Assembly: GCA_016869275.1 (NCBI GenBank)
Contig: VGEO01000003.1
Location: 19,484 to 83,483, forward strand
Reading direction: 5' to 3'
DNA from: Alphaproteobacteria bacterium
Lineage (GTDB): Bacteria; Pseudomonadota; Alphaproteobacteria; SHVV01
Length of the DNA: 64,000 nt
Shown here: in pieces, positions 8,784-17,460 of the stretch
Layout: each line of letters begins with the position of its first letter
Numbering within the stretch: the first letter of the stretch is position 1
Program-made: the position numbers and the translations under genes
Notes under the pieces: generated by a model
What the model saw: the letters and a program-made list of their open reading frames with translations, nothing else
Database searches by the model: none
Told to the model about the DNA's origin: nothing

Positions 8784-9908
8784 ATGACCGACGCCACTAG
8801 CCCACGCCCAGCCCTGATCGGGCTCACGCGCGACGAACTCGCCCTGGCCCTCGGCACCATCGACGTGCCGGCCAAGGAAGCGCGCATGCGCGCGAACCAG
8901 CTCTGGCATTGGATCTATTATCGCGGCGCCACCCGGTTCGACGCGATGACCAGCATCTCGAAGCCGCTCCGCACCCGGCTCGAGGCGCATTTCATCGTCG
9001 GCCGGCCGGCGGTCGAGCGCCACTTGCTCTCGGTCGACGGTACCCACAAGTGGCTCTTGAAGTTCGACGACGGCCAGGAGGTCGAGAGCGTTCTGATCCC
9101 GGAGACGGACCGCGGCGCGCTCTGCCTGTCTTCGCAAGTCGGCTGCACGCTCACGTGCAAGTTCTGCCACACCGGGACCCAACGGCTGGTCCGTAATCTG
9201 ACCGCAGCCGAAATCGTCGGCCAGATCTTGAACGCCCGCGACACCATCGGCGAGTGGCCGTCGCCCGCCGGCGGCCGCATCCTTTCGAACATCGTCGTCA
9301 TGGGCATGGGCGAGCCGCTCTACAACTACGAGAACGTCGCCAAGGCGCTCGCGATCGCGATGGACAACGAGGGCATCGCGATTTCGCGCCGGCGCATCAC
9401 GCTCTCGACCGCGGGCGTCGTCCCGATGATCGAGACGGTCGGGCGCGAACTCGCGGTCGGACTCGCGATCTCGCTGCACGCGGTCAGGGATGAGCTTCGC
9501 GACGTCCTGGTCCCGCTCAACAAGAAATACCCGATCGCCGCGCTCCTCGAGGCATGTCGGCGCTACCCCGGCAGCTCGAACGCCCGCCGCATCACCTTCG
9601 AGTACATCATGCTGAAGGATGTGAACGACTCGCCCGCCGATGCGCGCGAGCTGGTGCGGCTGATCGCCGGGATTCCGGCCAAGGTCAATCTGATCCCGTT
9701 CAACGCGTGGCCGGGTGCGCCATACGAATGCTCGACGCCGGCAGCGATGGCGGCGTTCGCCGACATTGTCAACCGCGCCGGCTATTCTTCGCCGATCCGG
9801 ACCCCGCGCGGCCGCGACATCATGGCGGCGTGCGGCCAGCTCAAGTCCGAGAGCGTCAAGGCGCGGCGCCTGCTCGCCGCCGCAGCCCCGCCGATCCCCG
9901 CCGGGTGA
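8784..9908 (+). CDS. rlmN: Dual-specificity 23S rRNA/tRNA adenine-C2 methyltransferase RlmN
   Basis: 374 residues, a radical-SAM enzyme that methylates A2503 of 23S rRNA and A37 of some tRNAs. The radical-SAM cluster motif [11 protein letters not shown] starts near residue 119, followed by [12 protein letters not shown] and STAGVVPMI. The second catalytic cysteine is the late one in [10 protein letters not shown]. The ATG at 8784 gives the normal family length; an upstream in-frame start would add a non-homologous extension. Its stop codon falls in the first of three 24-bp direct repeats that lead into the DNA glycosylase gene. Confidence 0.95.
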   Translation: MTDATSPRPALIGLTRDELALALGTIDVPAKEARMRANQLWHWIYYRGATRFDAMTSISKPLRTRLEAHFIVGRPAVERHLLSVDGTHKWLLKFDDGQEVESVLIPETDRGALCLSSQVGCTLTCKFCHTGTQRLVRNLTAAEIVGQILNARDTIGEWPSPAGGRILSNIVVMGMGEPLYNYENVAKALAIAMDNEGIAISRRRITLSTAGVVPMIETVGRELAVGLAISLHAVRDELRDVLVPLNKKYPIAALLEACRRYPGSSNARRITFEYIMLKDVNDSPADARELVRLIAGIPAKVNLIPFNAWPGAPYECSTPAAMAAFADIVNRAGYSSPIRTPRGRDIMAACGQLKSESVKARRLLAAAAPPIPAG

Positions 9909-9971
9909 AGCGCCCGCGCTCCGGCCGGGTGAGGCGTTCGCGCGCCGGCCGAGTGAAGCGCCCGCGCGCCA
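9900..9971. repeat. Three imperfect 24-bp tandem direct repeats
   Basis: Units at 9900-9923, 9924-9947 and 9948-9971 share the pattern GCCGGGTGAAGCGCCCGCGC with a few substitutions each. The first contains the rlmN stop codon. Read in the downstream gene's frame they encode [12 protein letters not shown] basic octapeptides, so they could extend that protein if a GTG at 9905 is used. Confidence 0.75.
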
Positions 9972-9976
9972 CCGCA

Positions 9977-10510
9977 ATGCCGACCGAGCACCGCCCGCGC
10001 GCGCCGGTCCTTCCCGACGTTCTCGGCCCCGGCCTCGCCGTCGTCTTCTGCGGCTCGGCGGTCGGGCTCAAGTCGGCCCAGGTCGGCGCCTACTACGCCG
10101 GGCCGGGCAACAGGTTCTGGCCGACTCTCGCCGCTGTCGGCCTGACGCCGAGGCGGCTCGCGCCCGAGGAATACGCCACGGTCCTCGACTACGGCATCGG
10201 CTTGACCGACCTGACCAAGACCGAGTTCGGCGCGGATGCGGCGCTCTCGGGCCGGGCCGACGATCCCGGCGCGCTCGCTCGCAAGATCGAGAACCACCGG
10301 CCGTGCGCACTCGCGTTTAATGGTAAGCGTGCCGCAGCCGTCTTCGTTCTGCGGCAGTTCGGTCGCTTGATTTCGACCTACGGTTGTCAACCGGAGCGGA
10401 TCGGAACAACCGCGATTTTCGTCCTGCCCTCGACGTCCGGCGCGGCTGCGCGCTACTGGACCGTGCGTCCGTGGATCGAGTTAGCAGAGTTTTTATGCGC
10501 GCGGCGATAG
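9977..10510 (+). CDS. G:T/U mismatch-specific DNA glycosylase-like protein (MUG/TDG superfamily)
   Basis: 177 residues of the uracil-DNA-glycosylase superfamily, a base-excision repair function. The FCGSAVGLKSAQVGAYYAG segment followed by NRFW matches motif 1 of MUG-type enzymes, and VLPSTSGAAARYW fits the motif 2 loop. Classical Mug has Asn-Pro-Gly in motif 1, with Asn as the catalytic residue; here the equivalent is Ser-Ala-Val-Gly, so activity on uracil may differ. The ATG at 9977 is chosen. A GTG at 9905 inside the 24-bp repeats would add a basic tail and overlap rlmN by four bases, which could allow translational coupling. Confidence 0.8.
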   Translation: MPTEHRPRAPVLPDVLGPGLAVVFCGSAVGLKSAQVGAYYAGPGNRFWPTLAAVGLTPRRLAPEEYATVLDYGIGLTDLTKTEFGADAALSGRADDPGALARKIENHRPCALAFNGKRAAAVFVLRQFGRLISTYGCQPERIGTTAIFVLPSTSGAAARYWTVRPWIELAEFLCARR

Positions 10511-10528
10511 AGACGGGAACGGAACGCG

Positions 10529-11272
10529 ATGTCCCAGCACCAGAACGATGGTCGGCCCCCATCGGCAGGCGCCGCCACGGCCGAGCCCGCGGGATCGGCG
10601 CCGCTCGACGGCGCGCCCATCTCCTTCCTCGACATGGTGCTCGGTGGCGACTAGCTGCTCGCGCTTGTCGTCAGTTTGGTCGCGAGCGCTTTCTTCGTCG
10701 TACCGTTGTGGATCATCCTCAAACGCGCCGGCTTTTCGCCGTGGTTGTCGCTGCTGGCGCTGACCGGGATCGGCGGCTTGATCGTCGAGATCTTGCTCGC
10801 GGTCCTGGCATGGCCGGCGCTGGCGGTACAGCCGGCCAAACGGGCGCGGCGCGTGATCGGTTTGATGTTCCTTATTCCGATCTCGGTCGTGATCCCGCTG
10901 GTGCCGGTGCTGTTTTGGATGCCGGCGCGCATCCTTCGCAAGGCCGGCTATTCGGGGTGGTGGGTGATTACGCTCCTGATCCCGATCGTCGGCTTTTTCA
11001 TGGTCTGGGTGTTCGCGTTCGTGCGGTGGCCCGCGCTAAGCGCTGCCGGCAGCTACCAGCCCGCGCGGCTGGCTACCGCGCCCGCTGCAACCGCATCCGA
11101 GACGCCGGCGCCAAAGCGTGTGCGCCGGCGAACGGGGGACGCCAACGCGGCGAAACCGGCCTATCGCTATGCCAAGGACGGGCCGGCGGCGCGGTTGGCG
11201 GCAGCGGTGTTCGGCGCCGGCGCGATCGTCGTACCGGAAAGCGGCGACATGAATCCGCGGCAGAAAGCCTGA
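10529..11272 (+). pseudogene. Membrane protein gene interrupted by an in-frame TAG at codon 42
   Basis: An ATG at 10529 opens a frame encoding a hydrophilic 40-residue leader (ending FLDMVLGGD). A TAG at 10652-10654 interrupts it, and the same frame continues without a break to 11272 as a four-helix membrane protein. Reading through the stop gives about 246 residues. The membrane part contains an internal duplication: ILKRAGFSPWLSLLAL and ILRKAGYSGWWVITLL are each followed by a helix ending in A/R-W-P-A-L. Codon use is normal on both sides of the stop, so the event is recent or is a base error (TGG to TAG is one change). A TTG at 10676 could restart translation. Function is unknown. Confidence 0.65.
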
Positions 11273-11302
11273 GGCGGGGCCACCCCGCCACCGTCTGCCG
11301 CG

Positions 11303-11602
11303 TCAGCCGCGCGGCAGCGCGCGAACGATCTTGCGGTAGTCCGCCTCCGAAAAGGCCTTGAGCGTCGTCGTCCGGACGTTGCCCTTGGAGGCCAGCGTCA
11401 GGGCGAATTTGGCCGCCGCCTCGTCGTTGGGAAACTCAGCGATCGCGACGATGTCGTAGGCCCCCATCGTCAGAAAGAACTGCCGAAAGCGGCCGTTCAA
11501 GCGCCGCGCCAGCGCTTTGGCGGCGTTGAGCCGCTTGGGCGAGTCTTTGACGTTACGCGCGCCCTGCTCGGTATAGGTCGAGAGGATGATGTAGATCGCC
11601 AT
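11303..11602 (-). CDS. GYD-domain protein
   Basis: 99 residues covering a complete GYD domain, named for the Gly-x-Tyr-Asp type motif seen here as FLTMGAYDIVAIAEFP near residue 44. Members are small dimeric ferredoxin-fold proteins of uncertain function. An excellent ribosome site AGGAGGAT sits five bases before the ATG, predicting strong translation. The gene diverges from argG, with 146 bases between the starts presumably holding both promoters. Confidence 0.88.
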   Translation of the reverse strand: MAIYIILSTYTEQGARNVKDSPKRLNAAKALARRLNGRFRQFFLTMGAYDIVAIAEFPNDEAAAKFALTLASKGNVRTTTLKAFSEADYRKIVRALPRG

Positions 11603-11748
11603 GAGATCCTCCTGTTTTGCGTCGGCCGGTGCCGACGCACCATCTTAGCCCGTCGCGGGTCCCGCCGGCCGACCGTGTCCGTGCCATTGCCGAGCGCCGG
11701 GCGATGCCTATACTGCCGCGCTTTCGCCAACCAACCGGCGGCCGGTCC

Positions 11749-12957
11749 ATGAAAGACGACGTGAAAAAAGTCGTGCTCGCCTATTCCGGCGGGCTCGACA
11801 CCTCGGTGATCCTGCGCTGGCTGCAGGAGACCTACCGTTGCGAGGTCGTAACCTTCACCGCCGATCTCGGCCAGGGCGAGGAACTCGAACCGGCGCGGGC
11901 CAAGGCCGAACGGATGGGGGCCAAGGAGATCTTCATCGAGGATCTGCGCGAGACCTTCGTCAAGGACTACGTGTTCCCGATGTTCCGGGCCAACGCGCTC
12001 TACGAAGGGCTCTATCTGCTCGGCACCTCGATCGCGCGGCCCTTGATCGCCAAGCGCCAGATCGAGATAGCGGCCAAGGTCGGGGCCGACGCGGTCGCCC
12101 ACGGCGCCACCGGCAAAGGCAATGACCAAGTCCGGTTCGAGCTTTCCTACTATGCGCTCAATCCGCACATCCGGGTGATCGCACCGTGGCGCGAGTGGCA
12201 GCTCACCTCGCGCACCAAGCTGCTCGAATACGCCGAAATGCACCAGATTCCGATCGCCCGCGACAAGCGGGGCGAGCCGCCGTTCTCGGTCGACGCCAAC
12301 CTCCTCCACACCTCGAGCGAGGGCAAAATCCTCGAGGACCCGTGGGTCGAGGCCGACCCGATCGTCTATTCGCGGACCCGCTCGCCTGAGGAAGCGCCCG
12401 ACCAGCCGCATTATGTCGAGATCGAGTTCGAGCGCGGCGATGCGGTCGCAGTCGACGGCGTCAAACTGTCGCCGGCCGCGCTGCTCGCGCGGCTCAACGC
12501 GCTCGGTCGCGAGCACGGAATCGGGCGGCTCGATCTGGTGGAGAACCGCTTCGTCGGCATGAAGTCGCGCGGCGTCTACGAAACGCCGGGCGGCACCATC
12601 TTGCTCGCCGCCCACCGCGGCATCGAAAGCATTACCCTGGATCGCGGCGCCGCCCACTTGAAGGACGACGTCATGCCGCGCTACGCCGAGCTCATCTACT
12701 TCGGGTTCTGGTTCTCGCCCGAGCGCGACATGCTGCAGGCGCTGATCGACAAGAGCCAAGAGAGTGTCACCGGGACGGTGCGGCTCAAGCTCTACAAGGG
12801 GAGTGCATCGGTGGTTGGGCGCAAATCGCCGAACAGTCTCTATTCGCTCGCGCACGTCACGTTCGAAGAAGATTCGGTCTACGACCAGCGCGACGCGGCC
12901 GGCTTCATCAAGCTGAATGCGTTACGGCTTCGGCTGCTGCGGAGCCGGAAGCGCTAG
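11749..12957 (+). CDS. argG: Argininosuccinate synthase
   Basis: 402 residues. It joins citrulline and aspartate using ATP in the penultimate step of arginine biosynthesis, in the cytosol. The ATP-pyrophosphatase loop [12 protein letters not shown] starts near residue 10, followed by [24 protein letters not shown] and SREGEPP-like and [15 protein letters not shown] segments typical of the family. Length is standard. The ATG at 11749 directly precedes [14 protein letters not shown], the usual N-terminus. The gene stands alone. Confidence 0.97.
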   Translation: MKDDVKKVVLAYSGGLDTSVILRWLQETYRCEVVTFTADLGQGEELEPARAKAERMGAKEIFIEDLRETFVKDYVFPMFRANALYEGLYLLGTSIARPLIAKRQIEIAAKVGADAVAHGATGKGNDQVRFELSYYALNPHIRVIAPWREWQLTSRTKLLEYAEMHQIPIARDKRGEPPFSVDANLLHTSSEGKILEDPWVEADPIVYSRTRSPEEAPDQPHYVEIEFERGDAVAVDGVKLSPAALLARLNALGREHGIGRLDLVENRFVGMKSRGVYETPGGTILLAAHRGIESITLDRGAAHLKDDVMPRYAELIYFGFWFSPERDMLQALIDKSQESVTGTVRLKLYKGSASVVGRKSPNSLYSLAHVTFEEDSVYDQRDAAGFIKLNALRLRLLRSRKR

Positions 12958-13140
12958 GCACGGACGGTCCAGCCCGCCGGGCGACGACATCGCGGACCAA
13001 GCCGTAGACGTAGCCGGCACGAAGCCGCATTCGACCGTTCCGGCCGAGCGCGCCCCGTGGTGAAGGAGCGTGGTCTTCCCTACTCGATGACCGCCGGTCA
13101 CGATCAATGGATGCCCGGGTTTAAGATTACTGATCCAATT
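12922..13140 (-). pseudogene. Possible remnant of a P-loop ATPase
   Basis: Between argG and folD a short minus-strand frame reads [20 protein letters not shown], which has a Walker A shape (GxxxxGKT), and then decays into low-complexity sequence with no Walker B. A TAG at 13141-13143 precedes it. It could be a leftover nucleotide-binding domain from a deleted gene or chance; a 73-codon frame with one motif is weak evidence. Confidence 0.25.
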
Positions 13141-14023
13141 CTAATCCCCTTTGCCGACAAGCTGCTTCGTAGGTGTTCTCCAGCAGGCAAGCGATGGTCA
13201 TCGGCCCGACCCCGCCAGGGACGGGCGTGATCGCGCCGGCTACTTCGACCACTTCGGCGAACGCCACATCGCCGACGATGCGGTCCTTACCGTCTGAGCC
13301 GGTCACCCGGTTGATCCCGACATCGATCACGGTCGCCCCCGGGGCGACCCAATCGCCGCGCACAAATTCAGATCGCCCGATCGCGGCCACCACGATCTCG
13401 GCGCGCCGGCATTCCGCGGCGAGGTCGCGGGTCCGGGAGTGGGCGATCGTGACCGTGCAGTTCGCGCGGAGGAGAAGCTGCGCGGCCGGGCGCCCGACCA
13501 GGTTCGAGCGGCCGACGACCAGCGCGCGACGCCCGTCGAGCGTGCCGAGGGTCCGTTCGAGCAGGATGAGGCAGCCTCGCGGCGTGCACGGCACCAGCCC
13601 GTCGCGGCCGGCGGCGAGCCGGCCGATATTCTCGGGGTGGAGCCCATCGACGTCCTTGGCGGGGTCGAGCGCGTCGATCACGGCGTCGGCGGCGATCGTT
13701 TTGGGCAGCGGCAGCTGGACCAGAATGCCGTTGACGGCGGGGTCGCCGTTCATGACGCCGACCCGGGCCAGGAGATCGGCTTCCGACGCCGTTGCCGGCA
13801 ACTTGACGTCGATCACCCGGATGCCGGCGGCGGCCGCGGCTGCGCCCTTGTTGCGTACGTAGATCGCGCTCGCCGGATCGTCGCCGACCAGGAACACCGC
13901 GAGCGTCGGGGTGAGCCCGTGGTCGGCCTTCAAGGCAGCGACCCGCTTGGCCAAGTCGGCCCGCCGCTCGGCCGCGACGGCCTTGCCGTCGATCACCGTG
14001 GCGCGGCGCGCGGAAACCGCCAT
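13127..14023 (-). CDS. folD: Bifunctional methylenetetrahydrofolate dehydrogenase/cyclohydrolase
   Basis: 298 residues. It interconverts 5,10-methylene- and 10-formyl-tetrahydrofolate with NADP in one-carbon metabolism. Diagnostic segments: [17 protein letters not shown] with the catalytic Tyr and Lys, [37 protein letters not shown] and the nucleotide-binding [17 protein letters not shown]. The start is one base after the end of a shortened DUF167 gene, in the conserved yggT-DUF167-folD order, so these are probably one operon. Confidence 0.96.
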   Translation of the reverse strand: MAVSARRATVIDGKAVAAERRADLAKRVAALKADHGLTPTLAVFLVGDDPASAIYVRNKGAAAAAAGIRVIDVKLPATASEADLLARVGVMNGDPAVNGILVQLPLPKTIAADAVIDALDPAKDVDGLHPENIGRLAAGRDGLVPCTPRGCLILLERTLGTLDGRRALVVGRSNLVGRPAAQLLLRANCTVTIAHSRTRDLAAECRRAEIVVAAIGRSEFVRGDWVAPGATVIDVGINRVTGSDGKDRIVGDVAFAEVVEVAGAITPVPGGVGPMTIACLLENTYEAACRQRGLELDQ

Positions 14024-14024
14024 C

Positions 14025-14177
14025 CTAAGGACCAGCGCCGTACCGGACGGCGAGCGCGGAACGCTCGCCCGCCATCGCCACCGTCCCCTCGATCGCGTCG
14101 CGCCCGGCCTTGGCCGTCACGCGCACCGCCACCTCGAGCCCGGTGGGGCCTAGCGCGAGGGGCGAGCGCGAGGGCAC
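14025..14177 (-). pseudogene. C-terminally truncated DUF167 (YggU-family) gene
   Basis: A GTG at 14177 four bases below the yggT stop starts a 50-codon frame. Residues 13-31, [20 protein letters not shown], match the N-terminal strand of DUF167 proteins, which are normally about 100 residues. The frame ends with LAVRYGAGP and a TAG, so the conserved second half, including the KGKANxAV helix region, is absent. folD begins one base later, leaving no room for the lost part, so an internal deletion is the simplest explanation. The frame may still be translated, but function is doubtful. Confidence 0.65.
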
Positions 14178-14180
14178 CGA

Positions 14181-14471
14181 TCAACCGTAATAAGCGATCA
14201 GGCGTTTGATTAGATAGAGCCCGAGCAGGAGCGCGAGCGGCGCGAGATCGACGCCGCCCAAATTCGGGAGCGCGCGCCGGAGCGGACGCAGCGCCGGCTC
14301 GGTAATGCGGGCGAGAAAATCGCCGACCGTGAAGACGAACTGGTTGCGGCGGTTGACGACGTTGAAGGCAACCAGCCACGACAGGATCACGGCGATGATC
14401 AGCGCCCACATGTAGAGGTCGATGACGATGAACAGGACCTCGACGATCGGGTGCATGGGCGCGGTCGGCAT
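14181..14471 (-). CDS. YggT-family inner-membrane protein
   Basis: 96 residues with two membrane helices (about residues 10-32 and 75-93) flanking the conserved loop FLARITEPALRPLRRALPNL. YggT proteins are small integral membrane proteins linked in some bacteria to osmotic tolerance or cell-division site organisation; the biochemical role is unsettled. It is the first gene of the yggT-DUF167-folD group. Confidence 0.9.
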   Translation of the reverse strand: MPTAPMHPIVEVLFIVIDLYMWALIIAVILSWLVAFNVVNRRNQFVFTVGDFLARITEPALRPLRRALPNLGGVDLAPLALLLGLYLIKRLIAYYG

Positions 14472-14641
14472 CGATCAGAGTGGGAGCGGCGGCGATCCAG
14501 GCGAACACTATACATTCGTCGTTTCGACGCCAAGCCGAGGCGCGGCCGCGGCGCGTGCCGCCCTTGACCTTTCGGAAGCGCCCACCCATTATCCGCGCCG
14601 CCGTGGCGCTTTTCGGTCGCCGCGGCAGGTTTCGCGAACGT

Positions 14642-14717
14642 GGGGCAGTAGCTCAGTTGGGAGAGCGCGACGTTCGCAATGTCGAGGTCAGGGGTTCGAT
14701 TCCCCTCTGCTCCACCA
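14642..14717 (+). tRNA. tRNA-Ala, anticodon CGC
   Basis: A full cloverleaf folds: acceptor GGGGCAG with CTGCTCC (one G-U pair), D-arm GCTCAGTTGGGAGAGC, anticodon stem CGACG/TGTCG around loop TTCGCAA giving CGC, T-arm AGGGG-TTCGATT-CCCCT, then encoded ACCA. CGC reads GCG, a common alanine codon in this GC-rich genome. It lies between divergent protein genes. Confidence 0.96.
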
Positions 14718-14772
14718 ACTTTCCCGCCATCCGCCGAACGCGCCCGCGCGGATCGTTCCGCCGGCGGCCCGC

Positions 14773-15495
14773 TCACGGCTCGGTCCGGATCCACGCTTTG
14801 ATCTTCTCGACCGTCTCGCGCTCGATGCCATTGTAGCCATGGTGCGCGCGCACCTCGCAGTCGTCGCCGACCGAGATGCCGCCGCGCATGGCAATCAAAG
14901 GCGTCTGGTACCTCTCGTGTGCCCGCTCAGCGCCCCAGAACGGTGTCACACGGCAGATGTCGTTGGCGTGGTGCACCAATAGGTTGCGGCTCTTCAGCCC
15001 GCGGGTGTCGAGGCCGGAGATCTCGCTGAAGGACGAGGTGTGGATGAAGCCGGCGACTCGGCCATCGATCGTGCGCGCGAGGCTCATCGTCGCGCGCGTG
15101 CTGGCGCTCGTCCCGACGATGTAGATCTTGACGCCAACGAAGCGGCGCTCGATGTCGGCAACGAGCGCGAGCATGCGTTCGGCGGCGCCGGTCGCGTCGG
15201 CCGCGATCGCGACGAAGTCGGAGTCGGCGAACAATCGGCGCGAGCGGATCAGGAAGTTGCCGCCAAAGCTGAACTTGAGCCTTCCGTCTTCGATTCGTGG
15301 TTCGAGGCGCCCGCTTCCGCCCGGCATCAAGACGACGGCGAAGCGTGGTGCCACGGGCGCATCGGTCACCATATAGGGGATCGTTTCGCCGTCGGGCAGG
15401 CGTGCGGTCGTCACGAGTTCGTCGGCCGCAATCGCCGGGCTCAGGCTCGCCGCCCATAGCGCGAGGACGGCGGTCACGCGGGCGAACGCGGTCAT
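14773..15495 (-). CDS. Exported alpha/beta-hydrolase-like protein
   Basis: 240 residues from the ATG at 15495. An N-terminal signal peptide (AVLALWAASLSPAIAADE) directs export. The core shows an alpha/beta-hydrolase pattern: AVVLMPGGSGR as an oxyanion-type loop, IYIVGTSASTR with the likely nucleophile serine at the elbow, and RAHHGYNGIE containing a late histidine. Substrate is unknown. An ATG 18 bases further upstream is possible but dilutes the signal peptide. It points towards the tRNA. Confidence 0.75.
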   Translation of the reverse strand: MTAFARVTAVLALWAASLSPAIAADELVTTARLPDGETIPYMVTDAPVAPRFAVVLMPGGSGRLEPRIEDGRLKFSFGGNFLIRSRRLFADSDFVAIAADATGAAERMLALVADIERRFVGVKIYIVGTSASTRATMSLARTIDGRVAGFIHTSSFSEISGLDTRGLKSRNLLVHHANDICRVTPFWGAERAHERYQTPLIAMRGGISVGDDCEVRAHHGYNGIERETVEKIKAWIRTEP

Positions 15496-15584
15496 GGACG
15501 CGCGATCTCCCATTCTTTGAGCGGGAAAGGCGGCTTGTGGGCGGGGGGGGGATCAAGCAAGCGCCCGCCGCCGCAACGCCGGGC

Positions 15585-16016
15585 TCAACCAGTGGCGATG
15601 TACTGGCGCATCGCGTTGGCTTCGCTCTCGACCTCTTCGAGCCGGCACTTAACGACGTCGCCGATCGAGATCACGCCGCATAGACGCCCGCGGTCGATGA
15701 CCGGGAGGTGCCGGATGCGCTTGGCCGTCATCGTCGACATCAGGTCGTTGACCGAATCGCCGACCGAGCAGGTAACCACGTTCCGGGTCATGACGTCGCT
15801 CACGTGACGCGTGAGCACGCTCGAGCCGTGCAGCGCGAGGTCGCGCACGATGTCGCGCTCCGATACGATCCCCAGCACGCGCGCGCCGTCGTCGGAAATA
15901 ACGATCGAGCCGATGTTGCGTTCCTGCAACGTAGCGACGATGTCGGCGACGGTGGCCGTGGGCGGCGCGGTCAAGACCGAGTTGCCTTTGGCGGCGAGGA
16001 TCGAAGCGACGTTCAT
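15585..16016 (-). CDS. CBS-domain pair protein
   Basis: 143 residues comprising two CBS motifs (about residues 7-63 and 72-130), for example GSIVISDDGARVLGIVSERD and HLPVIDRGRLCGVISIGDV. Such stand-alone pairs bind adenosine ligands and act as energy or redox sensors on partner enzymes. The start at 16016 is fixed by the strong AGGAGGGAT ribosome site upstream. The partner cannot be inferred; neighbours are unrelated. Confidence 0.9.
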   Translation of the reverse strand: MNVASILAAKGNSVLTAPPTATVADIVATLQERNIGSIVISDDGARVLGIVSERDIVRDLALHGSSVLTRHVSDVMTRNVVTCSVGDSVNDLMSTMTAKRIRHLPVIDRGRLCGVISIGDVVKCRLEEVESEANAMRQYIATG

Positions 16017-16208
16017 GTCATCCCTCCTCTGGTCCGACGGGCGGTCCGGGGCCGCGCGGCGCGGGGGCCGATCCGCCACGATCAGGCTAAAGTCTACGCC
16101 CCGCTCGGACCGCGTGCCAGCGATCCGACCGCGCTCCGGGCCGCGCCTTGCGGGGTCTGGAAAGATGGGTTATCCCCAGGCCGGTTTCTAGCCCACCCGG
16201 CCGGCACC

Positions 16209-16901
16209 GTGCCCGATCCGATCCTGCTCGTCGTCCATAGCGAACGCTCCGATCCGGGGCGGGTCGCGCGCCAACTCCGGGCGATGGGATACCCGCTCGA
16301 TTTGCGCCGCCCGAGCGGCGGCGATCCGCTGCCGCCGACGATGGATGGCCACGCCGGCGCGGTCGTGTTCGGCGGACCGATGAGTGCCAACGACGATGGC
16401 GCGCTCGATTATATTCGCCGCGAGCTCGACTGGATTCCGAGCGTGCTCGACTCCGGAAAGCCCTTCCTCGGCATTTGCCTCGGTGCCCAGATGCTGGCGC
16501 GCGTGCTCGGTGCCAAGGTCGAACCGCACCCCGAGCGCAAGGCCGAGATCGGCTACCACCCGGTGCGGCCGGCCCCGGCCGGCCGGCGCCTGTTCGACCG
16601 CGAGGCGCGCTTCTACCAGTGGCACATCGAAGGGTTCGGGATTCCGGCCGGCGCCGAGCTTCTGGCGACCGGCGACATGTTCGCGAACCAGGCGTTCCGC
16701 TACCGGGCCGCGTACGGCATCCAGTTCCATCCCGAGGTGACCGGCCGGATCATGGAGTTCTGGACCACCGTGGCGGCCCAGCGCCTCACGCTTCCCGGCG
16801 CCCAGGCCAAGGACGAGCAGCTTCGCCACCGACCGGCGAGCGAGCGCCACGTACGCGGCTGGCTCAGGCGGTTTCTCGACGTCTGGCTCGACCGCGGCTG
16901 A
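16209..16901 (+). CDS. Class I glutamine amidotransferase
   Basis: 230 residues from a GTG start just before the first beta-strand DPILLVVHS. The triad is intact: nucleophile Cys in FLGICLGAQM, and His-x-Glu in GIQFHPEVTG. The GFGIPAGAELLATG segment is typical of the GuaA-like free-standing amidotransferases. They release ammonia from glutamine or hydrolyse gamma-glutamyl compounds; the acceptor is unknown. The ATG-initiated longer frame upstream has no homology and overlaps the CBS gene antisense. Confidence 0.85.
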   Translation: MPDPILLVVHSERSDPGRVARQLRAMGYPLDLRRPSGGDPLPPTMDGHAGAVVFGGPMSANDDGALDYIRRELDWIPSVLDSGKPFLGICLGAQMLARVLGAKVEPHPERKAEIGYHPVRPAPAGRRLFDREARFYQWHIEGFGIPAGAELLATGDMFANQAFRYRAAYGIQFHPEVTGRIMEFWTTVAAQRLTLPGAQAKDEQLRHRPASERHVRGWLRRFLDVWLDRG

Positions 16902-16979
16902 AGCGCCGGCGGCGCGCTCGTCGTGTCGCTTCGGTCGGCCGGCCGGGCCATGACGTCGAACAAGAAACCGCGCTTTTGT

Positions 16980-17444
16980 TTAGTGCTTCAAGGCCTCGCG
17001 GATCAGGACCTTGCCGACGGTCTCGTCGGTGATGCGCTGGAGCTGCGCTTTCAGGAGATCGACCTGAAGCTTGCCGCCCTTGATGGCCGCGTTACCGTTT
17101 CGCGTCAGATATTCGACGTAGTTCGACTGCAGCCGCGGGATCGCGGCGACGAGCTTGTCTTCGCGCTCGCCGCCGGTGGTCTCGAAGTCGAGCCCGATCA
17201 CGAGCCGGGCGGTCACTTTGCGCTCGTCGAGCACGGTCACGGTGAACGGGTTGAGCTTGAGGAAGCCGACGTCGCCCGAACTCGCGCCCGAACGTTTGAA
17301 GGCGGGCGGCGCGTTGATCGCAGGCTTTTTCTGCTCGCCTTCCTTTTTAGCCGAAGCCCACGCCGGCGGGGGAACGGCGGCCAGTGCGACGATGATCGCC
17401 GCCGCCAGCGTCGGCACCGCCCCTCTGCGCCAAAGTCGGGTCAC
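16980..17444 (-). CDS. FliL-like exported protein
   Basis: 154 residues with an N-terminal hydrophobic segment (TLAAAIIVALAAVPPPAWA) followed by a lysine-rich linker. The remainder matches the FliL pattern: LKLNPFTVTVLDE, TARLVIGLDFE, AIPRLQSNYVEYL and RITDETVGKVLIREAL. In flagellated bacteria FliL sits beside the stator. No flagellar genes lie nearby, so this may be one of the non-flagellar FliL-like proteins. The hydrophobic segment may be cleaved or act as an anchor. Confidence 0.65.
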   Translation of the reverse strand: MTRLWRRGAVPTLAAAIIVALAAVPPPAWASAKKEGEQKKPAINAPPAFKRSGASSGDVGFLKLNPFTVTVLDERKVTARLVIGLDFETTGGEREDKLVAAIPRLQSNYVEYLTRNGNAAIKGGKLQVDLLKAQLQRITDETVGKVLIREALKH

Positions 17445-17460
17445 TGAATCTCGCTCCTCG

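Noticed and set aside
14399..14794. Frame containing GNRTPDLDIANVALSQL
   Set aside because: This is the well-known translation of the antisense of a tRNA gene, here tRNA-Ala.
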